A model generated the notes under the pieces. That model did not search any database. It was given only the letters and a program-made list of their open reading frames with translations, and was not told the DNA's origin. DNA of 64,000 nt from Pseudo-nitzschia pungens. Taxonomy: Eukaryota > Bacillariophyta > Bacillariophyceae > Bacillariales > Bacillariaceae. Made by a program: the position numbers and the translations under genes. The stretch is from the NCBI GenBank assembly GCA_037355855.1, contig CM074761.1:558001-622000 (forward strand), read 5' to 3'. This document shows positions 1 to 11,219 of the stretch, one piece after another (position 1 is the stretch's first letter; each line of letters starts with the position of its first letter).

Positions 1-1639
1 TCCATCGGCATCATCCACCACGCTGTACATTTCCTCCTGGGGCAAGTCCGGAATGGGACTCGAAGAAGGCCAGGAAGTCTCCATTCCCCAGGACCTCAAC
101 CCCGACACCAACATCCAGTCCTACCTCGACGAGCCCGACATTATCGACCAACGTGACAACCTGGACGGTATCTGCCTCGTGTCGGGCTTTTGCAACTCGA
201 AGGAGCGCAGCGACCAGTTCGTCTTTGACCTCTTGAACTACGAGGAGAACGCCTTTGCCTTTGACAAAATCGTCGCCTTTGTCGACGACGAAAAGTCCGC
301 CAAGAAGCGCCTCCTGAGCCGCTCGGCCCGGTACACCGGTCTGCTCGACAAGCTCGATTTCAAGGAGGCCGCCGTGACCGGGGCCCTCCCGGTTCCCGCC
401 CAGCTGGAGGGCGTCAAGTCGTGGCTGGCCACCGTCGAGTCGAGCAACGATCTCCTCTCCCAGGTCGAATCCATCGCGGCCCTGGCGTCGGATGCCTCCG
501 ATCTGGAGAACATCTCGGTCATGGTCACCAACGCCAACGGGGAGGTCCTCTCCGCCGCGGACCGATCCGCCGCCGTCAAGGCCCTCAAGGACACCGGAAA
601 GGAGTACACGCTCCTGGTCATGGGAAAGCTGGAGGATCGCGACGAGGGAAAGCATTACTACAAGTACCGAGAGTTCGACTCGGAGGACGACGCCGATGCC
701 CTTCTGCCGGAAGACGCCGTCTTTTCGAGGGCCGAGGCCATGCGCATGGCGACGGAGACGCTGCAGCTGGACGCCGGATCCTGCAAGGCCCTCACCTTTT
801 CGGAGGTGTACGACACCAACACCACCGAGGCCAAGCTCATCAAGGGACTCCGGGAAGCCGGGTACATTCGGCCCCAGGAAATCGATCACGTCCTCCGCGA
901 CGGATTCAAGGTGAGTGGGTTTGACGAATGGATGGACGAAGGAATGCATGAATAAATGAGTGAAGGACTGTGCCAATCAATGGACGAATGTCTACGGTGT
1001 GAGCCGGTGGAGAGAATTGCGCGTTTCCAAGCATTTCGAACTCGTGTCACTGGGTCATTCTATTCTCACCAAATTCGTGACTTTGTCCAAATTTTGATTT
1101 CTCGTTTGCGTTTTGTTTGGAACTATGCTGGATCTCCAACGCGACGACAGCTCTACCAAGAGGCCCTCGACGAATACGACGAGATCAACCCCGGCTGGCG
1201 GGAGGGCGTCAAGTTCACGGAGGCCTGGTGGGAGGATCCCGAATTCCTCCGCCAGCTCGACGAGGCCAAGATGAAGGACCGCGGCGGCCGCCCCGAGGAA
1301 AAGGTCGTGGAGGTCGAGGCCAAGGACGAGCGCACCCTGGAGGTCGAAAAGATCGCGACCGAGTGGGCCAAGCGCGAATTCTTCTCGCGATCCATGGCCG
1401 GAACGGTCGACCAGGACCTGACCCAGGCCGAGTTCATCGAGTCCGTCTGGGACCGCGCCTTGTTCGAGGGGGACATCAAGTACCGCCAGCTCAACGGAGA
1501 GGAGACGGACGTCGAGGCGGAGTTGCTAGATTTCAAGGCACAGCAGGAGCGCAAGCAACAGGCGGCCCTGAAAAAGGCCAAGGCCGAACTGCAGGAAATT
1601 TTTGACGAGGAAGACCTGGGGGACATTGGCGATGTATAA
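1..1639 (+). CDS. Conserved hypothetical protein, 5'-partial, two exons in window
   Basis: The reading frame is already open at base 2 and runs to 910, where AAG is followed by a GTGAGT donor. It resumes in the same phase at 1151 after a CGACAG acceptor and ends with TAA at 1637-1639. The 240-bp intron carries in-frame stops, so it must be spliced. The N-terminal segment in view (TTLYISSWGKSG) looks like the start of a mature domain, so the true start and any targeting peptide lie upstream of the window. The protein is about 465 residues in view, soluble and acidic. It has a central alpha/beta-looking stretch with the motif SGFCNSKERSDQFVFDLL, and its C-terminal 60 residues are a charged Gln/Lys/Glu helix. 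I do not recognise the family. A plastid or other organellar location is possible but unproven. Confidence 0.75.
911..1150 (+). other. Intron of the first gene
   Basis: The intron has a GTGAGT donor after 910 and a GACGACAG acceptor ending at 1150. It is phase 0 and 240 bp, a multiple of three, so only the in-frame stops near 953 show that it must be removed. It contains a short GAATGAATG-type run. Confidence 0.75.
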
Positions 1640-3042
1640 ACAATCAAGCCAACCAATCGACCAACCGACCGACCATCGAAACGATGAGAACCGATGCGAA
1701 CCGATTCAATGCAATGCAATGCAATGCATCGCACAGTGGGACACGGATTCGTTCCCGGTCCTCGTCGATCGTTCTGCGAGAAAAAAGAACAGCTTGTCGA
1801 CACGACACTGGCGCGGAGTGACACTCAATTTTACGGATGCACGGATGCACACATCATAACGAAATGCGTATAAAAAGTTAATTGCTATTTTCGATTTTTA
1901 CACTGCCGGAACACGTCTATTGATTCTATTTTGATCGAGAGCGCGATGCGAAAGGGTGCCCATTATTGATATGCTGCGAAACCCCTCGTTGTGACGCCCA
2001 GACAGTATCCCATTCGGTTTACGCTCCTCGTCGGCACTCATTCAAACTTTCGAGACCCTTCCCAATCCAAAGTGGAGTCATTTCCTCCGGTCCTCAATTA
2101 GTAATTCCAACGTCCGGTTCCCATTTCTATTCGGATCGCCTTCTTTCGAGCTCCGTTCTTCAAAAAGTGACACCGATGGGATGGACGATTCCTTCCTTGG
2201 GCAAACGTCAACGATTCCACTGTCCGCACACGACGAACGAAGCGAAAGTGCGAGATGGGATTGCTTTCAAGCTGCATCATCATCGTCGTCATCATCGTCG
2301 TCGTCATCCCCGTCGCAAAAAAAGCTCCGGCAACTCGAGATCGCCTCGGATCCGAGGGGTCTCCCGTCGCCTTTGGTCATTCGTCCGGGGCGTTGGTGCG
2401 ATTCGTTCGGAAATCAACCCGGGGGTCGGAAAGCGATTGATTCCGTTCCGTTCCGTTCCATTTACTCTGGGGTTCGCTTCGGCAAGCAAGAGCGGATCGA
2501 TCCGACGCTTTTTTCCGATCCAACAAGTGTCGACGCTTGTTGATCGATTGAATGCTGTGGGCATGGGCTTGGGCTCGGACAGGCCCGATGCAGACGGACT
2601 TACCACTCTGTCACGAGCTACCGTCGATGCTGCGAACGATGGGTCGGTTCGTGTCGACGATTCGTTTCGATGCTTCGCGGATGCTGCCATCCTTGGGCGC
2701 GCGTCTTTCGGTGCCGAATTGGACCGTCCGACCCGCTGCCAATCGAGCTTCGAAATGGCGATCCACGAGCGCGTTGCGCATACAATAATAAAGCCGAGAG
2801 CAGCGCCGAAAGACAGCTGCTTCGAAAGCATTCTACACGTATTGATTGAAAAATGAGTCCAGAAGCACGAGCAACCAGAAAGGGTGTTGTTGTTTAGTTT
2901 TACTTGGCTGATATCGCTTTTCGAATTCGATATGGTTTGCCCGGCAGTACTGTATGCTCCAATCTCGGCTTGCATTGCGGTCCGTTCCGTTCCGTTCCGT
3001 TGCGTTGCGTTGCGCTCCCTTCCCTTTTCGTTCTGTCCGAAA
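1640..3042. other. Intergenic region, no supported gene
   Basis: About 1.4 kb separates the first gene from the HMG-box gene, whose 3' end faces it (convergent). It contains a GCAAT pentamer tract near 1705-1730, a CATCATCGTCGT tract near 2276-2310 and TTCCG pentamer runs near 2445-2460 and 2980-3005. Overlapping open frames on both strands have mixed composition and no domain. I see nothing else. Confidence 0.5.
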
Positions 3043-6000
3043 CTAAAACGGCATGCCGCATCCATCGGAGGCATCGTTCACGTTCACATTCACACTGACT
3101 ACGCCGTTCCCCATAGCCCCATTTCTCATCCCGTTCCCCATTCCCATGTCCAAACCGTTGTCGGGCGAAACCGATGGATCGATTGGTTGTTGTTGCTGTT
3201 GCTGTTGCTGTTGATGATTGTGCTGATGCAAGTGGTTCTGTTGCGATTGCGGTTGCGGTTGCTGCGATTGCTGTTGTTGTTGTTGTTGCTGTTGTTGTTG
3301 TTGCTGATGATGATGATGATGTGTGGCATCGTTCTGTACCCCCGCCAGGGAGGCGAGATGTGTGAGACGAGCCTGTTGATCCATTGCTGCATAAGACGAG
3401 ACAACCCGAGGCAGAAAGGAAACAAAAGACAAAGAAAGACAAAAAAGAAGTCAGCGAATAAACTCCGCCGGTCATCACAAACACAGAATCCAACCACACC
3501 ACATGCACGCTCTCGTAAAGAATACATGCATGCGAATCGCGTTGCATTGCATTGCATCGCATTGAATCGCAAAAGCAACCAAACAGATCCAAACTCACAA
3601 GGAAATCCGGTGTACTGCTGGTGATGATGATGGGGAGCTCCGCCGCGGAGCTGAGCCATGATCATGGCGTGGGTATTGCCGCCCAAATGGTAGTTGTACT
3701 GGTTGTACGGAAAGCCCGACGACGACGACGTCGACATGTCCATTTGCCCGTATGCCGCCGCCGATTGCCCGGGAACGCCCGTCCCAACACCAACACCAAC
3801 ACCAACACCAACACCACCCAGCATTGGGTTCATTGCGTTCGTACCGCCGCCATTGACCCCAAAGAAGGCATTGTACTGCTGCTGCAGCTGTTGCTGTGGC
3901 TGTAGTAATAGTTGTTGCTGTTGTTGTTGCTGTTGTTGCTGCTGTTGCTGCTGTTGGTACTGTTGCTCCTGGGGTCCTCCCCGCACTCCCCGCAATGCCG
4001 ACGCAGCCAGCATTTCGTCCGTGTTCGGATTCGTGTCAATCCCCGGGACACCTCCCAGACAAAGCAGCTGCTCGTCGACGACACCGTCCACACCGGCGTG
4101 GCCGGGGAACTCGATGGACCCAATGGCTGCGACACCGGAAGCGTGCGTGTGCGTGTGGGCGTGGGCGTGCGTGTGGGCGTGACTGTTTCCGAGTCCGAGT
4201 CCGAGTCCGAGTGGATCCATTCGTTTCCTCAGCACATCCTCCCCGCTTCTGGCCAGCGTCTGGCGCAGCAGATTCGCCACCGCCCGTTTCTCCCGCTTGC
4301 GCCCGTCGTTTTTCTTTTTCCATTCCACCATTTCCTTCCGGTAGGTTCCCCATTGGGCCTGCTCGCTGTCCTTGTAGCCCTTTCGTTCGTCGTCCGGCAG
4401 CTCCTTCCACATGTTGCTCAGGATCTTGCTGATTTCTCCGTTGGTGCAACCCGCGTTTTCCGCCTTGACCCTGCCTCGGATCTTGTTGGCGTAGTTGAAA
4501 TAGGCGGACATGGGGCGTTTCGGCGCGCCCGGCTCCCGTTTTCGCTTGGAATCGAGGACGGATCCGGGCGGGGGCACGTAGTTGCTCTTCTCGATGTCGT
4601 ATCGCGCCTTGTCCCGGCGCGCCATTTCCTCGTATTTCTCCTTTTCCGAAGGGTCCAGCGCTCTCCAGGCCTCCGATACCAGCGCGGTGATGTTTGCGGG
4701 CTGCGGCGGCGAAACGCGGCGCGGTTCGGATGCGTGGATGATGCGCGTCCGTGCATTCCAACAACGCGACGGAAGAAGAAGAAAAAAAGCCGTCAGTTCG
4801 CACGGTCCAAAATCGCGAAAGCCTCCGGTTGGGGGTCGCTTCCTCGAAACACGCGCCGATAGCTTCTCGAGCCGAGAATGCGGATTTGATCCGGCGTCGA
4901 TTAATCTTACCTTTGAGTCGGCTCCGCTGGCCATTTTTTCTTTGATTTCTTTGTGCTTTTCCATGGAGAAGAAGATGAAGGAACTGCGGACGCAATGATT
5001 GGATTGAAAAACGGATCACGGACCCGCGAGAAGTTACCAGCCGATGAGTTGAAGACGTTGTTTGCGACGAATGCGAATGCGAATGCGAATGCGAATGCGA
5101 ATGCGAATGCGAATGCGAATGCACCAGAAAACGAAAACAAGCGATGAGAACGACAGCATTCGCAACGCGAGCAAAACCTGCTGGCCGAATCAAACCCGGT
5201 CCTCCGTTTGCCATTTGTTTCATCAATTTGGAGTTTGATTCACGATCCGCGAACGGACCGCTTCCAGATCATGACAGGACAGAACAGGACAGAATAGGAC
5301 AGAGTAGGACAGGACGGGACATCACACGGCACGCACCTCTTGAACCGCTTGGGAGCGTCCGGGGGCTTTTTCATTCGCTGTTTGGTCTGCTTGGTCCGTC
5401 TCGTCTTGGTGGGCCTCCGCTTCTTTTCCTCCTCCGGGGGGAGCAGAGCGCGGCGCGCGCTGGCGTTGGCGTCGTTGTTGGCATCGTCGTTCATCATGAT
5501 CTTGTCGATCAGCAGGCTGTCCTCGGCGGCGGTGGGTGAATCCCCCACTCCGACACCGACCTCGGCTACGAGATCGGCCGCTGACGCGGGGGAACCAAAG
5601 AGGGATCGGAAAACGCGAGGTGCATTCGTGAGACAAGGAAGCCGAGCAATTCACTCCACTCCACTCCACTTCACTTCACTGCAATGCAATGCAATGCAAT
5701 GCAATGGAGTGGAGTGGAATGTTACGTTATGCAATGCACTGCAATCCAATCCAATGCAATCCAATCCAATCCAATCCAATGCGTCGTGACGCAAGACTCC
5801 ATCCATTCCAACCAAAGCGGTTGCCCATCACGGGCTCTGTCTTTGGTTCGAATTCCGAGGTTCGATGGTTCGTTCACTCGTTTCATACTCATCCATCCAC
5901 GGCCGAACCCATCTCCCTCGCCCACTATGTTCCATTCCATTCCGTTCTGTGTTGTTTTCTTCTGTTCCGTTCTGTTCTAGTTTGTTCTAGTCTTTTCTGT

Positions 6001-6098
6001 TCTTACCTGATTCGGTAATCGTCGTGTGGTCGTCATTGCAATCGGTAATGGAATCCTTGAAAGATGAGCCGATGGTGCCATCGACCAGGGGATCCATC
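3043..6098 (-). CDS. Two-HMG-box DNA-binding protein with polyQ regions, five exons
   Basis: Likely a nuclear architectural or transcription factor that bends DNA. Exons on the minus strand are 6098-6008, 5580-5337, 4983-4911, 4700-3599 and 3386-3043. Phases agree at every junction and give about 617 residues. HMG box 1 (about residues 105-180) is assembled from three exons, joining APKRFK to SSFIFFSMEKHKEIKEKM and then PANITALVSEAWRAL. HMG box 2 (about 200-275) opens with GAPKRPMSAYFNYANKIRG. A basic KRTKQTKQRMKK segment before box 1 is a likely nuclear signal. The C-terminal half is low complexity: Gly-Leu, His-Thr, two long polyQ runs, a His run and an Asn-Val tail. The ATG at 6098 is the first in its exon, but the exon is open upstream to an acceptor at 6136-6138, so a further 5' exon is possible. 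Confidence 0.8.
5069..5122. repeat. GAATGC hexanucleotide microsatellite
   Basis: Nine perfect tandem copies of a 6-bp unit lie inside the second intron of the HMG-box gene, between its 73-nt exon and the exon starting HMG box 1. Confidence 0.95.
5581..6007. repeat. Intron 1 of the HMG-box gene, filled with pentanucleotide repeats
   Basis: This 427-bp intron has donor GTAAGA next to 6008 and acceptor GCGTCAG next to 5580. Tracts of CACTC, GCAAT, GGAGT and CCAAT pentamers fill about 5650-5782, and TTCTG/TTCCG pentamers fill about 5935-6000. No coding signal is seen. Confidence 0.7.
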
Positions 6099-6207
6099 AC
6101 CCCGCTCTGTCCGCCGCTGCCTACCGACTTGCTGGCTGCAAGCAATGGACAAGACTCGACACTCGACACTCGACACTCGACACTCGACACCCGCTCGGAT
6201 CGATGGA

Positions 6208-6240
<33 letters not shown>

Positions 6241-7972
6241 CTCTGCGCAGCAAAACGGACGGACAGCGATCGGTCGGTCGGTTGCAAACCAATACTTCGT
6301 ACCACGAATGGAATGTATTCTACTAGTAGTATTATTATTATTTCTCAATCAACAAAAAGACGGGCGGGGCGGCAAGGGTCCTGCTTCCATTATTGTCTAC
6401 AGAACGCACGGTGTTGATTTGTGTGTTGTAGGATGTAGGATGTAGGATTTAGGCTGTAGGCTGAAGACTGTCTGGTGTATGGTAAGGACTATGCAATACC
6501 AAGTGTGTTTGATGGCAAGAGTGAGAGAAACAGGAACGCCCTGCACATCCATGCACTGCGTGCCTACCTTTGAACTCCCCGGTGCATTGACTATTTTTAA
6601 TGACCAAAGAAATGGACCATTCAAAGTAGTGAAGTACAGTCCCGGGGGATGGAAGGGACGGTGGCTTATTGTGATGTGGAAAGACAAGGAAGTTGTCGTG
6701 GAATTATTATTGCGAAGCGGTGTGCGGTTGTTATGGAACGGGACGATGCTCGGACACTAACTATTTTTGTCACACGGTCACTGTCGGGAAGGTTGAGACG
6801 TTTACTCGTACCGGTAATATTACTCATCGAACCAAACGGGATGGTGTCGCATCTAGCCCGTGAGACTACCGTACGCTTCCATTTTTGATTCTACTCCCAC
6901 CAATAATAGTTCGAACTTGTAAATACTTTCAACTTATTGACAAACTGTGGTCTCATTCTGATAGTTCGTTAAGGCGCATATTTTTTTTTACCGCCGGTTT
7001 GTCGAAGAACGGTATGTGTACACCTCCTTAAAACTCCATACTGAAATGAAATTTACGAGCCGGCAAGCAGAAATTTTGTTGACATGACTCACAGTATTAC
7101 GAAGAAGTAAGGCTTACCGGTAAGTTATGTTTTTTTTTTTAAGATTGATGGTTGATTGATCGATTGTTCGATTGTTGTTCGATTGTTGTTCGATTGTTGT
7201 TCGATTGTTGTTCGATTGTTGGGAAAGAGATTTTTTGATTGATTGAGAGATCTTCGATCGATTGTTTTCGTTCCTCCTCAAATTTTAATCACTGACTCTT
7301 TGGAAGATATGAATCGTACGTAAGATCTTACCGATAACCTTACTCATTCGTTCGTGCCAGGGGGACATGGGACATACCAGTAAGGTTAATTACCTGTACT
7401 GTACTACCGTACTTCTTAGGAAATACGAAGTAAGAAGTCATGAACTAAGTAAGGTTAAGGTTACAGGTAAGTTAACTGTTCTGTTGAAATTGCGCCGCAT
7501 TCTTTGATTGATTTCAAAGGCGGGACACATTCTTGACACACAACAACCTCTGTGTCAATCTGCTTGCTTTTGTGCGGAATCCACAATAGCTTCAAAGGTC
7601 TTCAAAAACAAAGAGAGACAGTTTCCTGTCGTGAGTCGTGAGGAGGAAGACCAAAGCAGGGACGATTGCGACGCAACGACAAGGACGACCGCATCCATCA
7701 ATTTGCATACCGTAAACCTTATCATTGTGGAACAACGCAACAGAGAGGTCGCGATCGAATTCATTTCAGAACTAAGATCGAAAGCGAAATCGAAATCGAA
7801 ATCGAAATCGAAATCGAAAGCGAAATCGAAATCGAAAGCGGAATCGAAAGCGGAATCGAAATCGAAATCGAAATCGAAATCGAAACCGAAACAAAAACGG
7901 GGATCGGAACGAGTGGCGATACACAACACAACACAACACAAACGGCGTCACGGCAAACCGAAACACGCAATC
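6099..7972. other. Intergenic region between divergent genes, repeat-rich
   Basis: It lies between the 5' ends of the HMG-box gene (-) and the membrane-protein gene (+), so both promoters should be here. It contains ACTCGAC heptamer repeats (about 6157-6190), GATGTTC heptamers (about 6210-6240), GTAGGAT repeats (about 6430-6460), GATTGTT repeats (about 7155-7220), several GTAAGGTTA/TTACCGGTAA motifs (7110-7470) and a GAAATC/AAAGCG hexamer block (7775-7892). No coding region is supported. Confidence 0.5.
7775..7892. repeat. AAATCG hexanucleotide repeat block
   Basis: An imperfect hexamer array, AAATCG with AAAGCG and GGAATC variants, lies just upstream of the proposed start of the membrane-protein gene. 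It makes long Lys/Ser, Glu/Ile and Phe/Asp pseudo-frames on both strands that should not be read as genes. Confidence 0.9.
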
Positions 7973-9593
7973 ATGACGGGAACGAGCATCCTCTGGCTTC
8001 CGGCCCGGTTTCTGCAGCAAAAAATGCATTTAGTCGGCGCCGTTGCGGTATCTTCTTCTTCCTCCTCCTCCTCATCATCATCCTCGTCAACTCCCTCGCA
8101 CCTGACGAGAGAGCAGCAGGTGATGCTGAACTTTAACGAGATTGTTGCTATCTCGTATTTCGTGCTGATGCTGTGGTACGGATCATTTCGGTTGCGGAAC
8201 CGGAACGCCGGGGTGGGGAACATCGGGAATGGCATCAACACGAGCAGCAACAACAGCAACAACAGGCAACAACAGTGGCAGCGGCAGTGGCAGTGGCAAT
8301 CCGCAACACTACGGATTTTCTCTCGTTCACTGGCTGATATTGTCCATTGCCGGCATGGGACTCGCCAACTTTTTGTTCTCCGTGTCGCTCCTGGAGGCCA
8401 TGGATCACACTTCTTCCATCGGCAGCAAGGTGCTGAAGCTTTCTTACGTCAGTGAGTAAACGGACACCCACACGGACACGGATATGCACCGTAGGAATGC
8501 CGTGCTCGAGAATCAATCATTTGGTTCGGAGTGGAGAAGAAACGAAGACCGCAGTCCATCCGCTACGGCGTTTTTCTTTTCTAGCGGAGACATTCCCAAT
8601 CTAATCTTTGCGTTTGATTGTTTGTTTGTTTCGTTGTTTGTTTGATTGTTTGATTGATTGTTTGATTCGCTCCGGAAACCGACGAACGACTATTGATTGG
8701 GTTTTTTTTGGGGGTTTTTTTCAGACATGTTCCTCGCCTGTCTCCGGCATCCCTGCATCCTCGGCCTGGGGGTCCTGGCTCCCAAGATCGCCTTTGGTTC
8801 CGATCGCTACTATTATTTCCCGTCCCGGTCTTCCGCCGGGGGGGAGAGCATCAAGAGCACGGCGATGTGCCTGGCCGCGCTGGCCGGCACCCAGATCGTC
8901 CTGCGCATGACCGAAAACCTCATGGTGATGTTCCGGTACGGCGGCGCCCGGGACTCGGAGACGGTCAAGCTGGAAGACTTTTTCGAGTTTGTCATCGACG
9001 GAATCTTTCTGGTGTGGATGGTCTGCGTCCTGTACTCGATCACCATGGAACTGAGCCGGGACGAATACCAGAGCCGCGGCGGCTTTGGAAGCGGCAGCGG
9101 CAACCACCGCTCGGGGCCGCTGGGTCGGGCTCCGTGGCGGGCCTGGTGGAAATCCCAGAGCCTCTTCTTTTTTTGGATCCTGTACACGATCTTCGTGACC
9201 GTTTCGACCTCGCTCATCCTGATCGGCGTGTCGACCTTTCTGGGCGCCTCGCTGTTTGCGAGCGAGCACTTTGTGTACGCCCTGTGGAAGGCGCACGCCG
9301 TCAACGATTTGCTGCTGGTGACCGGAATCGCCGTCGTGCTCCGGCCCAAGCCGATTGCGCAACAACCGCGGAGTCCGTTCGACGCCGGCGGGAATGGCGG
9401 TCGCGGAACCGGCGGAGGTATCGGTGTCGATGCCGAGGTCGATGTCGATGTCGAGGTCGATGTCGATTATTCCTTGCTGCTTGCGGAAGGCAGCAGCGAG
9501 GAGGAGGAAGAACCGTCCGGTGGCAACGGACTGCTGTACGACGATGGAGAAGTGGAATCCGGCTTTGAAATGACGGCCACTGCCACCACGTGA
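7973..9593 (+). CDS. Multi-pass membrane protein, possibly lung-7TM/GOST-like
   Basis: The proposed start is ATG 7973. A clear intron at 8452-8724 (donor GTGAGT, acceptor TTTTTTTCAG, phase 1) joins KLSYV to MFLACLRHP, and the stop is at 9593. An upstream frame change between about 8175 and 8276 needs either a 100-bp intron (8176-8275) or an indel in the CAACAACAG repeat. Six or seven hydrophobic helices are visible: NEIVAISYFVLML, FSLVHWLILSIAGMG, HPCILGLGVLAPKIAFG, a segment around CLAALAGTQIVL, FFEFVIDGIFLVWMVC, FFFWILYTIFVTVSTSL, and a last pair ending DLLLVTGIAVVLRPKP. Helix order and the final RPKP recall the lung seven-transmembrane (GPR107/TMEM87) fold, but the family's large extracellular N-terminus is absent, so the assignment is weak. 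The C-terminus is acidic with a Val-Asp repeat. Confidence 0.6.
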
Positions 9594-10475
9594 GATTCAT
9601 TCCGGCTCTGCCGCGGCACTGCAAGATAGAAACAATGCGAGGGAGCGTTTGGCGGCGAGGAGGCGTTCCCGCGAATCGAATGGAATCGAATCGAATCGAA
9701 TCAATCCGGAACAGAACGGTCCGTTGGTTCCATCGATTCATTCATTCATTCATTCGCGCCGTGTCGTGTCGTGTCGTGTCGTGTCGTGTTGCCACGGGAA
9801 TTTTGTGCTCGCTTGCTTGCTTGCGCCCGTGAGAGGATTGCGTTGTGGCGATCCTGCCACCGAATCACGGCGCCATCGCGATGGAAATTCAAAGAATTGC
9901 GCCCGTGAACGGTGGAGACCATCACTCATCGATGACGCAAGCCCCGCCGCACTCTCGTGCAAACCCACGAGTGGGCGGACTTGCACCCCCCGGGTATGGT
10001 TCCACGGCCATAAAATCGGGGCTCACGGGCATATACCGGTGTTTCGTCAAAGCAGACAAAAGGGTTGCCGCAAGTATGATCAATGCGTTCCCGATGGACA
10101 GGGCGGATGATCATAAAAAAGGCTCGCAGGTTTTGGTGCTCCGGCCAATCACAGAAAGGGTTTCCAACAGTAGTCGCGCAACATTCTTTAGACGCATAGA
10201 GGAAAAACTGTAAACCTTCGGACCCCATAGTTTGGGTCGGAAGAATTAACGCCAACACGCATCATGAATCTGAATCGAGTCCTTCGTTTTCGACGGGGTC
10301 GAACAGCGGCAATCGGCTTTCTCTTCAAACGGTTGTCGAACGAACTGCGCGCAAGAGTGGAATGAAAGCAAAACCGTGCGGTACAATTACTATTACTAAT
10401 TACCATAGTATTATTATTCATTTCAATCGAGCGAATAATAATGACATCACCGGTGCGGTGGTGGAAAAACAGCGA
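9594..10475. other. Intergenic, convergent gene ends
   Basis: About 880 bp lie between the stop of the membrane protein (+) and the stop of the SNARE gene (-). It holds GAATC pentamers near 9676-9700, ATTC repeats near 9735-9755 and GTGTC pentamers near 9763-9790. A 122-codon plus-strand frame at 9845-10213 has no recognisable domain and is not called. Confidence 0.5.
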
Positions 10476-11219
10476 TCAGGGGCCTCTCAGCATTCGATTC
10501 CCGAGCGGATTGGTCGGAGCGGGCTCTTCGCCGAACAAAGAGCCTCCCTTTCTCTTTATGATGGCGTAAACCACGACTCCGCAAAACAACAGACAGTTGA
10601 GGACGGCAAAGCACTGTATGAATTTGTCGGACGCCATTCGCTTCCCGAAATTTTTCACCAGGGCTTCGGCCCTCGCGAGATTGTCGCCCATTCGGTCCGC
10701 CTCCTTGTCGATGTTGTTGATGACCTCGCGCTGGCGCTGCAACTCCTCCAGGGTCGAGACACCGACCTCTTTCGATTGGGCGATCATGTTCTTTGTTTTG
10801 TTGAGAGAATCCTGCGTCTTGTCCTGGAGCCCCTTGGCCTCGTTCAGCATGTGGGTCCCGGCCATGGTGGGATCCATGCCGTCCGATCCGTCCCGGTCGC
10901 CCCCGCCGGACCCGACAAAGAGCTCGCCGCGGTTTTCCTCGGCCTGCAGGGCTTTCAGGTCGGCCTTGAGCGTCCGGATTTCCTGGTCCAGTTTCTTGAA
11001 CCGCTTGTTGTATTTGCTGCGGAGGTTCTGGTCCTGGATCAATCGGATTTCCATCTTGAACGATCGTTTCATTCCGGTGGCGCTCTTCATCTTGTCGTCC
11101 GCCTCCTCCAGCGCCGTGGCGCGTTCGACCGGATCCGACAGCGACTGGACGGAATCGAGGAGACTCCGGATCTGATCCATCTCGTCCACGAGGGAATCTT
11201 CCCAGTATTGGAGATCCGC
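10476..11219 (-). CDS. Qb-SNARE of the NPSN (novel plant SNARE) type
   Basis: A tail-anchored SNARE for membrane fusion; plant NPSN proteins act at the plasma membrane and cell plate. The exon encodes an N-terminal three-helix-like region (QYWEDSLVDEMDQIRSLL onward), a Gly/Asp linker, then a Qb SNARE motif running through NKTKNMIAQSKEVGVSTLEE, QRQREVINNIDKEADRM and ARAEALVKNFGKRMASDKF. It ends in one transmembrane helix (CFAVLNCLLFCGVVVYAI) and a short Lys-rich tail. Placement of the central glutamine and the KRMASDKF junction match NPSN rather than Vti1. There is no ATG in this exon before a CAACAG acceptor at 11220-11225, so a short 5' exon is missing. A candidate lies at 11399-11280, with an ACTAAAAC branch-point-like element in the intervening 60 bp, but its fit to the family is poor. 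Confidence 0.8.
   Translation of the reverse strand, partial: ADLQYWEDSLVDEMDQIRSLLDSVQSLSDPVERATALEEADDKMKSATGMKRSFKMEIRLIQDQNLRSKYNKRFKKLDQEIRTLKADLKALQAEENRGELFVGSGGGDRDGSDGMDPTMAGTHMLNEAKGLQDKTQDSLNKTKNMIAQSKEVGVSTLEELQRQREVINNIDKEADRMGDNLARAEALVKNFGKRMASDKFIQCFAVLNCLLFCGVVVYAIIKRKGGSLFGEEPAPTNPLGNRMLRGP

Noticed and set aside
1966..2856. 296-codon plus-strand frame
   Set aside because: Overlaps an equally long minus-strand frame, contains simple repeats and has no domain or splice logic.
7508..7972. N-terminal extension of the membrane protein with a Lys/Ser repeat
   Set aside because: Produced by the AAATCG hexamer array, which is open in several frames on both strands.
9845..10213. 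122-codon plus-strand frame as a small gene
   Set aside because: No domain, no helix or signal pattern; it sits in the 3' flank of two convergent genes.
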